Positions 51,058 to 59,586 of a DNA stretch of 64,000 nt are shown piece after piece. Positions within the stretch are counted from its first letter, which is position 1; every line of letters starts with the position of its first letter. A program made the position numbers and the translations under genes. The stretch comes from Clostridiales bacterium (GTDB lineage Bacteria > Bacillota > Clostridia > Peptostreptococcales > Acidaminobacteraceae): NCBI GenBank assembly GCA_016933835.1, contig JAFGAC010000106.1, forward strand, positions 1 to 64,000. The letters run 5' to 3'. The notes under the pieces were generated by a model. It did no database searches, was not told the DNA's origin, and worked only from the letters and a program-made list of their open reading frames with translations.

Positions 51058-51845
51058 ATGAAAGTCATAAAAACCGTTAGGCATAAAATTTCATCCCTTT
51101 CAGATATTTTAATGAATACGCTTCGCATCTACCGTGATGCGTTAGGTCTCATTATTAATGTTGTTAACGAGGAATGGGAAGAAATTCTAAAACTAAACAC
51201 TTCAAAAGAACGTTTTAATTTTGTAGAGAAGCTAATTCATGCTACAAAAGATAATCCTTCACTTAAATACGAAGATTTTGACATTATGTTCTATAAATTC
51301 CCCGCTTATTTTAGAAGAGGTGCCAAAGCAGAGGCAATCGGTATCGTTTCAAGTTATCGCTCAAATCTGCAAAATCACGAAAACAAGAAATTTTATCTCC
51401 ATGTTCCCTATGAGAAAAATGTTCCACTTAAAGACAGAAAACTAAAGGAAATGACGATTGTTGCTGTAGACCTTGGGTTAACCCATAGTGCGGTCTGCTC
51501 TTTGATGAAATCCGATGGCACTGTCACGGATCGATTGTTTATCAATCAGTAGAAAAAGACCAATTATTTCATCGTCTCGGTAGGCTTAAAAAAGCACAAA
51601 AGAAGTCTGGGATTAACAGTAAAAATATCTTTACAAATCATTGGCGGAAAATCAATAACCTTCAAAAGCAGATTGTTAATGACACTGCTAGTCAAATCAT
51701 TATGTTTGCCGAGAAAAACGATGCTGATGTCATTGCCTTTGAGCATCTCGGCAAATTCAAGATGCCAAAAGGTCAAAGCCCCTGGACTGTTCGATTTCGC
51801 CAGAAAATGCAGTACTGGGCGAAATCCAAGATTCAACACCTCTGA
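51058..51845 (+). pseudogene. TnpB (OrfB) pseudogene, RNA-guided nuclease family
   Basis: An intact family member has about 370-420 residues; this has about 260 codons in two frames. The first frame (51058-51552) has an N-terminal TnpB segment (ending KAEAIGIVSSYRSNLQNH), a jump to the RuvC-I block VAVDLGLTHSAVCS and a stop. The second frame continues SVEKDQLFHRLGRLKKAQKKSG and the RuvC-II block IAFEHLGKFKMPKG, ending at TGA 51843-51845. The RuvC-III aspartate and zinc finger are missing. So there is one single-base shift, one internal deletion and loss of the C-terminal part. Confidence 0.8.
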
Positions 51846-51846
51846 A

Positions 51847-52046
51847 AAGAAGTGGTATCAAGCTGCGGCGAAAGTTCCAGAGCTTGAGCTCAGGACCCAA
51901 TGCATTAATTAGCCTCGCTAAAGCTATATAGGGTTTACGACTCTGTTCTGCGCAGCAAGCGCTGTATTTATGACAGAGAGTCTAACTGTTAAAGCAGTTA
52001 GAAGCACCTTCTAAAGTTGTGAAGCAATTTAGGAGGTGAGGTTCAC
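51847..52046 (+). ncRNA. Possible omega-RNA region at the right end of the TnpB element
   Basis: About 200 bases between the TnpB remnant and the right end are non-coding but structured: GACTCTGT/ACAGAG-A-GTC (51939-51982), TAACTG/CAGTTA (51983-52000) and the 11-bp right-end hairpin (52005-52038). In TnpB systems the scaffold RNA is made from exactly this place. Higher G+C than its surroundings. Expression cannot be judged from sequence. Confidence 0.4.
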
Positions 52047-52086
52047 TATGGTACAATGATTTATACAATGAATCTGGAGAGATGAA

Positions 52087-53229
52087 ATGAATAAAACAAC
52101 TAAAATGATGATAAGTATGCGATTAATTTATTCTATATTTAAAAGTTTTATATTTATTTTTGTGAATATTTATTTGTGGAAATCAGGAAATAATTTCCAA
52201 TCAGTAGCTGTGTTCAATATTTTCAATTATTTGGGTGCTACTGTTTCGTTTTATCTGGCAAATTTGATTGCTTTAAAAAACATGCGATTCAATTATATTA
52301 TTTCGTCAATGTGTTTTTTATTTGTTTTTGGGTTGACAGCAGTATTGGGAGATTCAATATCTCAGTATGCATTGCTTATAGGACTTTTAGGTGGTTTTGG
52401 AGATGGTTTTTTCTTCTTCAATTTAAACACATTTCAAGCTGACGAACTGGATAAATATGAGATGGACCGATTCATGAGTATAATTGGTGGAATGAATAAG
52501 GCGAGCACGATTATAACACCCATAGTTTCAGGTATAATCATTGAGCAATTTGGATTTATATTTATGATATATATACTTTTAGCATTAATTATCATTCAAT
52601 TTGTGATATCCATTAAAATGCCAAATAAAAAAATCAAAAGCATGGGAAAGATAAGAATAAAAGAGTCTTTTGGAAACAGAGCATACCGTAAAATAGTATG
52701 GACGAATTTGCTGCAAACACCTTATAGTCAATTTTCAATCATGGCGAATAGTGTTTTTCTTTACAGTCTGTGGACGAGTGAATTGGTTATAGGATTTTTA
52801 AACGCATTGTTTTCAGTGGTTTCAATATTCATGTTTTTCTTCTATCGCATGATGCTCAAGAAAATAGAAAGAAAGAGACTGATGTTGGTGGGTGCATTAT
52901 CTAGTTCATTAGTATTGTTGCTATTAATCAAACCGACATTGACGACTTTTATAATTTTTGGAATTACTTTATCGTTGGGAAGTGCATTTTTCTCAACACC
53001 ACTTGTCGGTATTCAATTGGGAACAGCGAAAATATATTCGGATAATGAAAGTGAAATGCTTGGAAATTTGATTTTACGGGTTATTCTTCTCAATATTGGT
53101 AGGATTGGATTTTTCATACTGGCATATTTCTTCTATCAAGATTTCACATCTCCAATATTTATTGTTTTTTTAATATATAATTTTTTTGGCCCATTGCTTT
53201 CATATCAGTTGGCAAATAATGAAATTTGA
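52087..53229 (+). CDS. MFS-type transporter
   Basis: 380 residues with 11-12 helices and the loop pattern of the major facilitator superfamily (GLLGGFGDGFFFFNLNTFQADE between helices 4 and 5, RKIVWTNLLQTPYSQF before helix 7). Similar Firmicute proteins of this size are unassigned efflux carriers. GGAGAG precedes the ATG. It is followed 14 bases later by the MATE gene, so a joint transcript is likely. Confidence 0.82.
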   Translation: MNKTTKMMISMRLIYSIFKSFIFIFVNIYLWKSGNNFQSVAVFNIFNYLGATVSFYLANLIALKNMRFNYIISSMCFLFVFGLTAVLGDSISQYALLIGLLGGFGDGFFFFNLNTFQADELDKYEMDRFMSIIGGMNKASTIITPIVSGIIIEQFGFIFMIYILLALIIIQFVISIKMPNKKIKSMGKIRIKESFGNRAYRKIVWTNLLQTPYSQFSIMANSVFLYSLWTSELVIGFLNALFSVVSIFMFFFYRMMLKKIERKRLMLVGALSSSLVLLLLIKPTLTTFIIFGITLSLGSAFFSTPLVGIQLGTAKIYSDNESEMLGNLILRVILLNIGRIGFFILAYFFYQDFTSPIFIVFLIYNFFGPLLSYQLANNEI

Positions 53230-53243
53230 TAAGGAGAATGTAA

Positions 53244-54581
53244 ATGAGGAATATTTCATTGACTGAAGGAAATGTAAGAAAAATATTGATTGATTTGACA
53301 GGTCCAATGATTTTCGGCATGCTTGGACTCATCATTTTCAATTTGGTGGATACATTTTATGTCAGTATTCTAGGAACTGAAGAACTTGCTGCATTGTCAT
53401 TCACATATCCAGTAGTCCTGATTCTCAACAGTATTTCACTTGGTATTGGAATGGGCACAGCATCAGTTGTTTCAAGAGCTGCAGGAGAAAAAAACGTCGA
53501 AAAAATCAGACAATATGCAACAGACAGTTTAAGTCTGGGTGTTATAATTGTCTTTATATTTATGATTGTCGGATTGAACACTATCGAGCCTGTTTTTAAA
53601 TTGCTGGGAGCAAATGAAACGGTTATGCCTATTATTATTTCTTATATGAGGATTTGGTATATTGGAACGATGTTTGTTGTAATTCCAATGATAGGAAATA
53701 ATTCAATACGTGCTCTTGGTGATACGAAAATACCTAGTATTATTATGATGGTAGCTGCAGTTGTCAATACGATTCTAGATCCGATTTTAATCTTTGGATG
53801 GGGACCGTTCCCAAGACTTGAAGTGCCAGGAGCGGCCATAGCGACCGTTTTTTCACGTATGATCACATTTAGCGTGGCTATTTATGTACTGGGCTACAGA
53901 GATAAAATAATATCTTTCAAAGGCATGAGTAAAAATTCTGTTTTTGAATCATGGAAAAAAATTCTCTATATAGGTGCACCAAATGCATTGGTAAAAATGA
54001 TTCAGCCACTGGGTGTTGGCATGATAACAAGATTATTGGCGAGCATCAGCATTGAAGCAGTCGCAGGATTTGGAATTGCTGCAAAAGTAGAAAGGTTTGC
54101 CATTATAATAATAGGAGCACTTTCTGTAGTAATGGTTCCTTTTATAGGACAAAATTACGGTGGAAAGTTCTATGATAGAATAAAAGAAAGTTTGAAGAAT
54201 AGTTACTATATATCATTTGCTTCATCTATATTTGTATATGCAGTACTGCTTGTTTTTTCCAATTTAATTGCTGGAGTATTCAGTGACAACTTAGAAGTTA
54301 TCAATGTTTTTAACTCATACATTAAAGTGGTTCCTTTATTCTACGGATTCTATGGCATTCAGCTGATAGGCAATTCATTTTTCAATGCTATCAATAAGCC
54401 ATTTGAAGCAACAATGATTACTGCACTTCAGATGTTTATTATCTTTGTTCCTCTGAGTTTGCTTCTTGCAAACATTTTAGGATATTTAGGCATCTTTGTT
54501 TCGTTGGGAATTTCATTTATGTTGGCAGGCATCGTTGCTTTTCTGTTGATGAACAAAAAATTAAAAGAGTGGTACAAATGA
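53244..54581 (+). CDS. MATE family multidrug efflux transporter
   Basis: 445 residues, 12 helices in two homologous halves. Family blocks are PMIFGMLGLIIFNLVDTFYV, GIGMGTASVVSRAAGE and NSFFNAINKPFEATMI. MATE carriers export cationic drugs using Na+ or H+ gradients. AAGGAG before the ATG. Its stop overlaps the MOSC start as ATGA. Confidence 0.93.
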   Translation: MRNISLTEGNVRKILIDLTGPMIFGMLGLIIFNLVDTFYVSILGTEELAALSFTYPVVLILNSISLGIGMGTASVVSRAAGEKNVEKIRQYATDSLSLGVIIVFIFMIVGLNTIEPVFKLLGANETVMPIIISYMRIWYIGTMFVVIPMIGNNSIRALGDTKIPSIIMMVAAVVNTILDPILIFGWGPFPRLEVPGAAIATVFSRMITFSVAIYVLGYRDKIISFKGMSKNSVFESWKKILYIGAPNALVKMIQPLGVGMITRLLASISIEAVAGFGIAAKVERFAIIIIGALSVVMVPFIGQNYGGKFYDRIKESLKNSYYISFASSIFVYAVLLVFSNLIAGVFSDNLEVINVFNSYIKVVPLFYGFYGIQLIGNSFFNAINKPFEATMITALQMFIIFVPLSLLLANILGYLGIFVSLGISFMLAGIVAFLLMNKKLKEWYK

Positions 54582-55002
54582 CAAAAGTGGCATTTGTCAA
54601 TAGCAGTGAAAATCGAGGGGCAAATAAATGTCCCTTTGGTCAAGGATTTTTTAAAGAGGTATACCGCTTGGAAGGCGATGGATATAGAGCAAACTGGAAC
54701 AGACAAGTGAGTATATTTGATGTTTCAAGTCTCAATCAACTGAATCAAGAAGAAAGAAAAGCATGTGAAGCGACATACTCTGAAAATCTCACAACGGATG
54801 GGACAGTCATTCATAATTTGCCAATAGGAACACGACTTCAAATAAGGAAGCTGTGTTTTATGTGACTCAGATTGGAAAACCTTTTGAAAATGATTGAGCA
54901 ACTCATACACCAAGAGAAGTCATCATGCATGCAGAAGGTACTTTTGTTATTGTTGTCAAATCTGCAACTGTTAAAATTGATGATGATGTTAAGATATTAT
55001 AA
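54578..55002 (+). pseudogene. MOSC domain protein, broken by a frameshift and an in-frame TGA
   Basis: The first 92 codons give a normal MOSC N-terminal part (VAFVNSSENRGANK, NWNRQVSIFDVSSLNQL, YSENLTTDG, LPIGTRLQI). At about 54844-54848 one base is missing; the other frame continues EAVFYVTQIGKPFEND, meets TGA at 54895-54897, and goes on ATHTPREVIMHAEGTFVIVV to TAA 55000-55002. MOSC domains bind sulfur or molybdopterin-linked substrates. With two lesions it is most likely a pseudogene. Coupled to the MATE gene by ATGA. Confidence 0.75.
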
Positions 55003-55025
55003 TGCGTCTAAAAACGCATTTTTTT
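55001..55025 (+). terminator. Terminator after the MOSC pseudogene
   Basis: AATGCGT / ACGCATT stem, six-base loop, seven T residues. Confidence 0.9.
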
Positions 55026-55084
55026 ATGCTATTTAGTTGTTTTAATGGTATGATTACAAAGGAATAATTCTAAAGGATGATATT

Positions 55085-56272
55085 ATGGAAAATTGGAAAC
55101 GAAATTTATATATTTTATGGTTCACACAAATACTTTCAGTTATGAGTTTTGGTTTTGGGTTGCCTTTTCTGCCTTTTTACATTCAAGAATTGGGTGTTGT
55201 CGAACCTGCAAAAATTACCTTGTTCACAGGTATTTTAAGTACAGCACCTGCAATTACAATGGCGATCATGGCACCTGTATGGGGAATACTATCTGATCGA
55301 TATGGCAGAAAATTGATGATTATGAGGGCGATGTTTGCAGCAGTATTTGTTATCGGGGGAATGGGTTTTGTGAGCAATGTATACCAATTGGTAGCTCTTA
55401 GAACAGCGCAGGGCTTATTTACTGGAACGATAACAGCCGCAACGACTTTTGTTGCTTCAGATTCTCCAAAGGATAAATTGTCTTTTTCACTTGGATTCAT
55501 GTCATCATCAACTTTTATAGGATTTTCACTAGGGCCAGTTCTTGGCGGTTATTTTGCAGAAAGCATCGGCTATCGTTTTAGTTTTTATGCTGGAGCAGCG
55601 TTGATGTTGATTGGTTTCATACTTGTTACATTTTTAGTGAGAGAAGATAAAGAAAAGATTAAAATCAACAATGTGAATAAAGTAAAAGGCGGATATAAAA
55701 AAATATTTACACCATTAATACTGGGGCTGTTGATTGTACTCTTTTTATTGAGAGTGACGCGTTCGATTTTTTCACCTTATTTGCCACTGTTTATTCAAGA
55801 AATGTTGGATACCAGCATCGGCGCAGCAAAATTGACAGGGTACGCCAATGGTGTCGTCGGGTTTGCAACTGCTCTAGCAGGGCTTACAATTTCGAGAATG
55901 GGAGATCGTTTAAACAAATTGAACCTATCGATTGTTTTATTGTTATTCAGTATTGTTTTCGCAATCGGAATCAATTTCACAAAGACCTTGCCGCAATTTA
56001 TCATTGTCTATGGAATTCTATTCTTTTTTCTAGGGGGGCTCGAGCCGATTATCATTTCAACGACGGCGCAAAACACGCCAGATGCATTAAGGGGATCACT
56101 CTTCGGTTTTCAAGGGCTTGTAGGAAGTCTTGGATGGATGGTTTCACCTATGACCGGTGCTGTAATATCTATGCAATATGGCATTAAAAGTATTCTATGG
56201 GTGATTCCAGTCGTCATTGCAATCAACATGATTACTTTGGCAATTATTAAATCAAAAAAAATTGATTCATAA
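55085..56272 (+). CDS. MFS multidrug efflux transporter (DHA1 type)
   Basis: 395 residues with 12 helices. The MFS loop motif between helices 2 and 3 is WGILSDRYGRKLMIMRAM, and motif C in helix 5 is SLGPVLGGYFAES, which identifies the proton-driven drug:H+ antiporters (TetA/MdtG-like). AAAGGATG and an extended -10 box TGGTATGAT (about 55050) precede it. Confidence 0.9.
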   Translation: MENWKRNLYILWFTQILSVMSFGFGLPFLPFYIQELGVVEPAKITLFTGILSTAPAITMAIMAPVWGILSDRYGRKLMIMRAMFAAVFVIGGMGFVSNVYQLVALRTAQGLFTGTITAATTFVASDSPKDKLSFSLGFMSSSTFIGFSLGPVLGGYFAESIGYRFSFYAGAALMLIGFILVTFLVREDKEKIKINNVNKVKGGYKKIFTPLILGLLIVLFLLRVTRSIFSPYLPLFIQEMLDTSIGAAKLTGYANGVVGFATALAGLTISRMGDRLNKLNLSIVLLLFSIVFAIGINFTKTLPQFIIVYGILFFFLGGLEPIIISTTAQNTPDALRGSLFGFQGLVGSLGWMVSPMTGAVISMQYGIKSILWVIPVVIAINMITLAIIKSKKIDS

Positions 56273-56327
56273 ATATATTTACCAATATTTTTTGTGGGTA
56301 TCAAGTACAGACAAGGAGCGTGAATAA

Positions 56328-57041
56328 ATGAAAAGAATAATATTTATAATTGCATCTGCTGTTCTTATATTTTCAGGATGCACTGCTAATGATACTGTTG
56401 TAGAGGATATGGAAATTGTTATTGATGAACAGAATCTTGAGATTGATTCATTGAATGATGAAATAGATTATTTGAATGCTCTTAACAGTGCATTGAAGAA
56501 TGATTTACGTGAAGTCAGCGACATGCTTGACAGCAATCTCCAAAGCGACTTGATTAAAACTGCTTTTGATGTCATGAATCTTATAAACAATGAAGACTGG
56601 ATGAATCTTTCAGCTTTTATTCATCCGGATTCAGGTGTAAGAGTGAGTCCGTATCAATATGTCGATATCAATAATGATCAAGTTTTTTCACAAAATGATA
56701 TCTATAATATACTGGCGAGTTCAACAACATATAATTGGGGTTATTTTGATGGTTCAGGGGATTCAATCAATCTCAATTTTAAAGATTATTATCAGAGATT
56801 CATTTATGATCACGATTTTTACAATGCCCAGATCATAGGTAACAATTTGATTGTTTCAAATGGAAATACGATTAATAATATAGTGTCAACTTATGGAAAT
56901 GCATCATTTGTGGAATTCTATTTTCCAGGTTTTGACCCACAATATGAAGGCATGGATTGGAGAAGTTTGACACTTGTATTTGAAAATGTCAATGGAAACT
57001 GGTATCTGGTAGGAATCGTACATGGTGAATGGACAATATAA
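56328..57041 (+). CDS. Lipoprotein of unknown function with coiled-coil stalk
   Basis: 237 residues. Signal peptide with lipobox FSGC (cysteine near 18), an acidic coiled coil (about 25-70) and a C-terminal domain of about 165 residues with YVDINNDQVFSQNDI, WGYFDGSGDSINLNFKDYYQRFIYDHDF and FPGFDPQYEGMDWRSLTLVFE. The conserved look of the last block suggests a real family in Firmicutes, but I know no name. AAGGAG before the ATG. Confidence 0.72.
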   Translation: MKRIIFIIASAVLIFSGCTANDTVVEDMEIVIDEQNLEIDSLNDEIDYLNALNSALKNDLREVSDMLDSNLQSDLIKTAFDVMNLINNEDWMNLSAFIHPDSGVRVSPYQYVDINNDQVFSQNDIYNILASSTTYNWGYFDGSGDSINLNFKDYYQRFIYDHDFYNAQIIGNNLIVSNGNTINNIVSTYGNASFVEFYFPGFDPQYEGMDWRSLTLVFENVNGNWYLVGIVHGEWTI

Positions 57042-57066
57042 CCCGTTATTTATTAATGGGTTTTTA
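57040..57066 (+). terminator. Terminator after the lipoprotein gene
   Basis: AACCCGTTA / TAATGGGTT stem (one G-U) and T-run. Confidence 0.78.
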
Positions 57067-57116
57067 TTTTTTTTGTGATAAAATTATATCTATAGAAAGA
57101 GTGGGGAGATGAAGAA

Positions 57117-57998
57117 ATGTACAAAGTCAATCCTGTAAAGAAAGTGGCAGCTATTCATGATTTATCAGGGTTTGGAAGAGCCTCTTTAACAGCAATCATA
57201 CCTGTGTTATCTTCGATGGGTGTTCAGGTTTGTCCGATACCTACGGCAATTTTATCGACACATACAGGTGGTTTCAGTGATTTTACATATGTTGATCTTA
57301 CAGATACAATGGAGGATTATATAAAGCATTGGGAAAAGCTTGAATTGGAATTTGATTGTATCTACAGTGGATTTTTAGGATCCGTGAGGCAGATAGAAAT
57401 CGTATCAAATGCTATTGATATATTTTCAACTGAAAGCAACTTCATAGTTGTCGATCCTGTTATGGGTGATGATGGAAACTTGTATGCAACTATGAGTTTG
57501 GAAATGGTTGAATCTATGAAAAAACTAGTAAGTAAGGCAGATATTATAACGCCTAATTTCACTGAAGCAGCATATCTATTGAATAAGCCATATAATTTGG
57601 AAATTGAAGAGGAAGAAATTAAGATATGGCTTAGAGAGCTTTCATCGATGGGCCCTAAAATTGTTGTGTTGACGAGTGTGCCTCAATCTGAATCTGAAAA
57701 ATTGACAAGCGTCATTGCATATAATAAAGAAAATGATGTTTTTTGGAAAGTCAGCTGTACTTATATACCGGCCTCTTACCCAGGAACAGGAGATGCCTTT
57801 GCCAGTGTAGTTATAGGGAGCCTTTTGCAGGGAGACAGTTTGCCCATTTCACTTGAGAGGGGTGTTCAGTTCATCACTACAGCGATAAAAGCCAGTTATG
57901 GGTTTGACTATCCCAAGAGAGAGGGTGTTCTCCTAGAAAGAGTATTAGACTCTCTGAAGATGCCTGTCATGTCTAGTAGTTATGAATTGATGAAATAG
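57117..57998 (+). CDS. Pyridoxamine/pyridoxal kinase (PfkB/ThiD superfamily)
   Basis: 293 residues. HDLSGFGRASLTAIIPVLSSMG is the typical N-terminus of PdxY-like pyridoxamine kinases; PVMGDDGNLYATMS, DIITPNFTEAAYLL and the anion-hole/catalytic block YPGTGDAFASV (aspartate base) follow. It phosphorylates B6 vitamers with ATP, salvaging PLP. GGGGAG precedes ATG 57117, and an extended -10 box TGATAAAAT lies about 40 bases upstream. Confidence 0.9.
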   Translation: MYKVNPVKKVAAIHDLSGFGRASLTAIIPVLSSMGVQVCPIPTAILSTHTGGFSDFTYVDLTDTMEDYIKHWEKLELEFDCIYSGFLGSVRQIEIVSNAIDIFSTESNFIVVDPVMGDDGNLYATMSLEMVESMKKLVSKADIITPNFTEAAYLLNKPYNLEIEEEEIKIWLRELSSMGPKIVVLTSVPQSESEKLTSVIAYNKENDVFWKVSCTYIPASYPGTGDAFASVVIGSLLQGDSLPISLERGVQFITTAIKASYGFDYPKREGVLLERVLDSLKMPVMSSSYELMK

Positions 57999-58051
57999 GA
58001 TGTTTCAATAATATTCATGAAATAATAAATGTTATAGAATGAGGTGTTTGA

Positions 58052-58975
58052 TTGAAAAACATAGATGATCCATGGATCAAAATAAAGGAGAACAATGACA
58101 TTGATGATAAACATTCAATAGAAGAACTTCAAAACATTTGTATTCTTCATGACCATGCTGCATTCAAACTTGAATTGGATTACAAGTTTGAAGATTCAAA
58201 AGTTTCAATTAAAGAAAATAAAATGGATAATATGAATGAATGGATGTATTTCAATGGCAATCAGCTCATTGGCTATATGGGAATCATGCAATTTGGTGAT
58301 AATCATTCTCCGGTTGAAATCAACGGTATGGTTCATCCGGAATTTAGGAAGCAAGGTGTGTTTAAAAAGCTTTATTTCCTTGTGCGAGATGAATTGAAAA
58401 GAAGAAAAGTAAAAAGGATATTGTTGTTATGTGATAGAAAGTCCATTGCAGGGCAGGCATTCATGGCGTGGACAAATGCATTATATCTATTTTCAGAATA
58501 TGAAATGCACCTAGATAAAATGAAATTCATGGAAATGGAAAAACAAAATCAAGAAATTACATTAAGAAAAGCAAGCAATGCGGATGCTAAAGAAGTAGAC
58601 AGGCAAGATAAAATCTATTTTAACAGAGGAAATGAAGATGAGATCAGTACTGAAAATATGATGATGCCTGAAGAAGAAGAAAAAAGAGGAATGACTATTT
58701 ACCTTGCTGAAAAAGGAAATGAAATAGTAGGAAAAGTGCATATTCAATTTCTTTCCGGTATTGGAGGTATCTATGGGTTGGGTATTGTGCCTGAATATAG
58801 AGGGAAAGGCTATGGCCGTGCTGTCATTATGGGTGCTATCAATATCTTGATTGGTATGCAAGCAGATGAAATCATGCTTCAAGTCGAGGCCCGAAATGAA
58901 AAAGCACTGAATTTGTATAAGTCTTGTGGGTTCATTGAAACTTCGACAATGGATTATTTTCAAATAAACATATAA
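58052..58975 (+). CDS. Double-GNAT N-acetyltransferase, paralogue of 28595-29455
   Basis: 307 residues, two GNAT folds. First half: NGMVHPEFRKQGVFKKLYF; second half: VPEYRGKGYGRAVIMGAI and MLQVEARNEKALNLYKSCGF. The end IETSTMDYFQINI parallels IETSSMCYFSESI in the paralogue. The second acetyl-CoA loop (Y-R-G-K-G-Y-G) is better conserved than the first, so the first half may be a substrate-binding relic. TTG start after GAGGTG. Confidence 0.85.
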   Translation: MKNIDDPWIKIKENNDIDDKHSIEELQNICILHDHAAFKLELDYKFEDSKVSIKENKMDNMNEWMYFNGNQLIGYMGIMQFGDNHSPVEINGMVHPEFRKQGVFKKLYFLVRDELKRRKVKRILLLCDRKSIAGQAFMAWTNALYLFSEYEMHLDKMKFMEMEKQNQEITLRKASNADAKEVDRQDKIYFNRGNEDEISTENMMMPEEEEKRGMTIYLAEKGNEIVGKVHIQFLSGIGGIYGLGIVPEYRGKGYGRAVIMGAINILIGMQADEIMLQVEARNEKALNLYKSCGFIETSTMDYFQINI

Positions 58976-58980
58976 AGTTG

Positions 58981-59007
58981 AATCAGCTTGTGAAGGCTGA
59001 TTTTTTT
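58981..59007 (+). terminator. Terminator after the second double-GNAT gene
   Basis: AATCAGC / GCTGATT stem, eight-base loop, T-run. Confidence 0.88.
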
Positions 59008-59072
59008 ACGCCATAATTCTTACATAATAGGTACATATAATAAGATTAATCACATGAAAGGAGTGTTGGATA

Positions 59073-59252
59073 ATGTCATTATGGTTAATAGTAATTGGAG
59101 TAGTAGTGTACCTATATGTTTCTAACGGCAATACTAAATCAATTGTGCATCGAAATGAAAGTGAAGCACTAGAACAGTTGAAATTAAAATATGTTAATAA
59201 TGAGATTGATGATGAAACATTTATAAAGATGAAATCAGTTTTATATAAATAG
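59073..59252 (+). CDS. Small SHOCT-domain membrane protein (59 residues)
   Basis: One N-terminal helix (SLWLIVIGVVVYLYVS) and a C-terminal SHOCT motif (EALEQLKLKYVNNEIDDETFIKMKSVL, split: EALEQLKLKYVNNEID and DETFIKMKSVL). AAAGGAG eight or nine bases before the ATG makes it a convincing gene. SHOCT domains occur at ends of membrane proteins and are thought to aid oligomerisation. The next gene encodes a second SHOCT protein 14 bases later. Confidence 0.85.
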   Translation: MSLWLIVIGVVVYLYVSNGNTKSIVHRNESEALEQLKLKYVNNEIDDETFIKMKSVLYK

Positions 59253-59266
59253 AGGAGGATTATAAA

Positions 59267-59533
59267 ATGACAAGTGCACATTTAATAACAAGAGGCGGAG
59301 ACTTTTTTGAACCATCAATTAGATATTTCGGCGGTGCTTATTTCTGGATACCCCAATTGATTGGACTTGCAGTGCTGATTGGTGTTGTCGTACTGTTGGC
59401 AAGACATTTCAAAAAGACGCGTGATACTTACATTGAAAATCACAGTGAAGCAATAGAACTTTTGAAACTTAAGTTTGTTAATGGCGAAGTTGATGAAGTA
59501 GAATACAAAAAGAAACTTTCTTTATTAAAATAG
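59267..59533 (+). CDS. Small SHOCT-domain membrane protein (88 residues)
   Basis: N-terminal 30 residues with aromatic and glycine content (GGDFFEPSIRYFGGAYFWIP), one helix (LIGLAVLIGVVVLLA) and a SHOCT motif AIELLKLKFVNGEVDEVEYKKKLSLL. AGGAGG precedes the ATG. It follows the first SHOCT gene in one operon and ends in a terminator just before a two-component system. Confidence 0.85.
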   Translation: MTSAHLITRGGDFFEPSIRYFGGAYFWIPQLIGLAVLIGVVVLLARHFKKTRDTYIENHSEAIELLKLKFVNGEVDEVEYKKKLSLLK

Positions 59534-59556
59534 GCCAATATAATTGGCCTATTTTC
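59532..59556 (+). terminator. Terminator after the SHOCT pair
   Basis: AGGCCAAT-ATA-ATTGGCCT with following ATTTT; its right arm overlaps the -35 box of the next promoter. Confidence 0.82.
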
Positions 59557-59572
59557 CTTTTACAGATATAAT
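59544..59572 (+). promoter_or_regulatory. Promoter of the two-component system
   Basis: TTGGCC (59544-59549), a 17-base spacer, TATAAT (59567-59572). Confidence 0.6.
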
Positions 59573-59586
59573 AGCATAAAGGACGG

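Larger units (their letters stand above)
50922..52046 (+). mobile_element. Decayed IS200/IS605-family element, TnpB only (IS1341-like)
   Basis: A tnpB remnant is framed by two related hairpins: left CCCCTTCTA/TAGGAGGGG (50928-50956) and right CACCTTCTAAA/TTTAGGAGGTG (52005-52038), which share CCTTCTA and TTTAGGAGG. Such subterminal palindromes are what IS605 transposases recognise. A second left hairpin TCAGCG/CGCTGA lies at 50967-50984. There are no inverted terminal repeats or target duplications, as expected for this family. No tnpA is present. The exact ends are estimates; the right end probably follows GTTCAC (52041-52046). Confidence 0.7.

Noticed and set aside
51673-51912. 79-codon open frame inside the TnpB element
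   Set aside because: It lies antiphase to the TnpB frame that carries the RuvC-II block and has no ribosome site; it is a shadow frame.
54895-54897. Selenocysteine codon in the MOSC gene
   Set aside because: The gene also has a separate one-base frameshift, the alignment to the family cysteine is off by one residue and no clear SECIS hairpin was found. A pseudogene is simpler.
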